A stretch of DNA of 64,000 nucleotides from Fusobacterium mortiferum ATCC 9817 (GTDB taxonomy: Bacteria; Fusobacteriota; Fusobacteriia; Fusobacteriales; Fusobacteriaceae), in contig NZ_GL987988.1 of assembly GCF_000158195.2 (NCBI RefSeq), positions 70,165 through 134,164 of the forward strand, given 5' to 3'. Under the pieces are notes generated by a model that had not been told where the DNA came from, did not search any database, and saw only the letters and a list, made by a program, of their open reading frames with translations. The first letter of the stretch is position 1; each line of letters begins with the position of its first letter. The position numbers and the translations under genes were made by a program. Shown here piece after piece: positions 63,956-64,000 of this stretch.

Positions 63956-64000
63956 ATGAGCACAGTATTAGGTATAGGTTTGATAATAATCGGACTGGGA
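63956..64000 (+). CDS. Start of a further gene, cut by the window end
   Basis: ATG at 63956 follows GAAAGGAAA and opens a frame of 15 codons beginning MSTVLGIGLIIIGLG, a hydrophobic segment suggesting a membrane or exported protein. It is 20 bp after the STAS gene and in the same direction, so it may belong to the same operon. No family can be assigned from so short a piece. Confidence 0.6.
   Translation, partial: MSTVLGIGLIIIGLG

Noticed and set aside
1-64000. CRISPR array or cas genes
   Set aside because: No regularly spaced direct repeats and no Cas-like proteins were seen.

Overview
The window is low-GC, Gram-negative-type DNA that is almost certainly from a Fusobacterium. The evidence is the strong A/T codon bias, purine-rich Shine-Dalgarno sites on nearly every gene, a family-4 6-phospho-alpha-glucosidase with a PTS EIICB, a pilin/secretin operon, heptose-kinase and MipA-type outer-membrane genes, and a deo/cdd/udp nucleoside-fermentation operon. 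Genus is an inference from gene content; I cannot fix the species.

Layout. 1-5.6 kb is carbohydrate and mobile DNA: a clipped IS91-like transposase at the left edge, an alpha-glucoside operon (GH4 hydrolase, PTS EIICB, RpiR regulator), then a complete IS256-family element whose right end lies inside the thiD stop codon. 5.6-19 kb holds thiD, a large DUF4132 protein, the ComM-like ATPase, a LacI-type regulator convergent with a sugar permease and LacZ, and hydG. 19-30 kb is one leftward transcription unit with a complete set of type IV pilus / type II secretion-like parts (pilins, ATPase, platform protein, prepilin peptidase, assembly proteins, secretin), running into rfaE1 and ispF. 30-31 kb is smpB plus tmRNA. 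31-44 kb is a rightward housekeeping block: ychF, yceD, rpmF, plsX-fabH-fabD-acpP-fabF, rnc, a radical-SAM gene, rng, coaD, radA, disA. 44-51 kb has an acyl-CoA transferase and the leftward nucleoside operon udp-nupC-cdd-deoD-deoB-deoC. 51-56.5 kb has a MipA/OmpV protein, TPR and J-domain proteins, glmU, prs and tsaC. 56.5-60.4 kb is the most accessory part: an RpiR regulator divergent from a stand-alone RarA/MgsA C-terminal-domain protein and an orphan PTS EIIC, a 220-bp near-palindromic element, and two exported redox-type proteins, one of which has no normal start codon. 60.4-64 kb has obgE, miaA, a lipoprotein, an anti-sigma/anti-anti-sigma pair and the first codons of another gene.

The strongest leads are the RarA-C/EIIC/RpiR cassette at 56.6-59.2 kb, the palindromic element at 59.18-59.40 kb, the TSCPD protein that seems to start at an AUA codon (60242), and several unusual parts of the pilus operon (a regulatory-like domain inside the secretin, a pilin-like protein without Glu5, a methylase-free prepilin peptidase). 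Many gene starts were moved downstream from the longest frame because a clear Shine-Dalgarno sequence sits just before an internal start codon.
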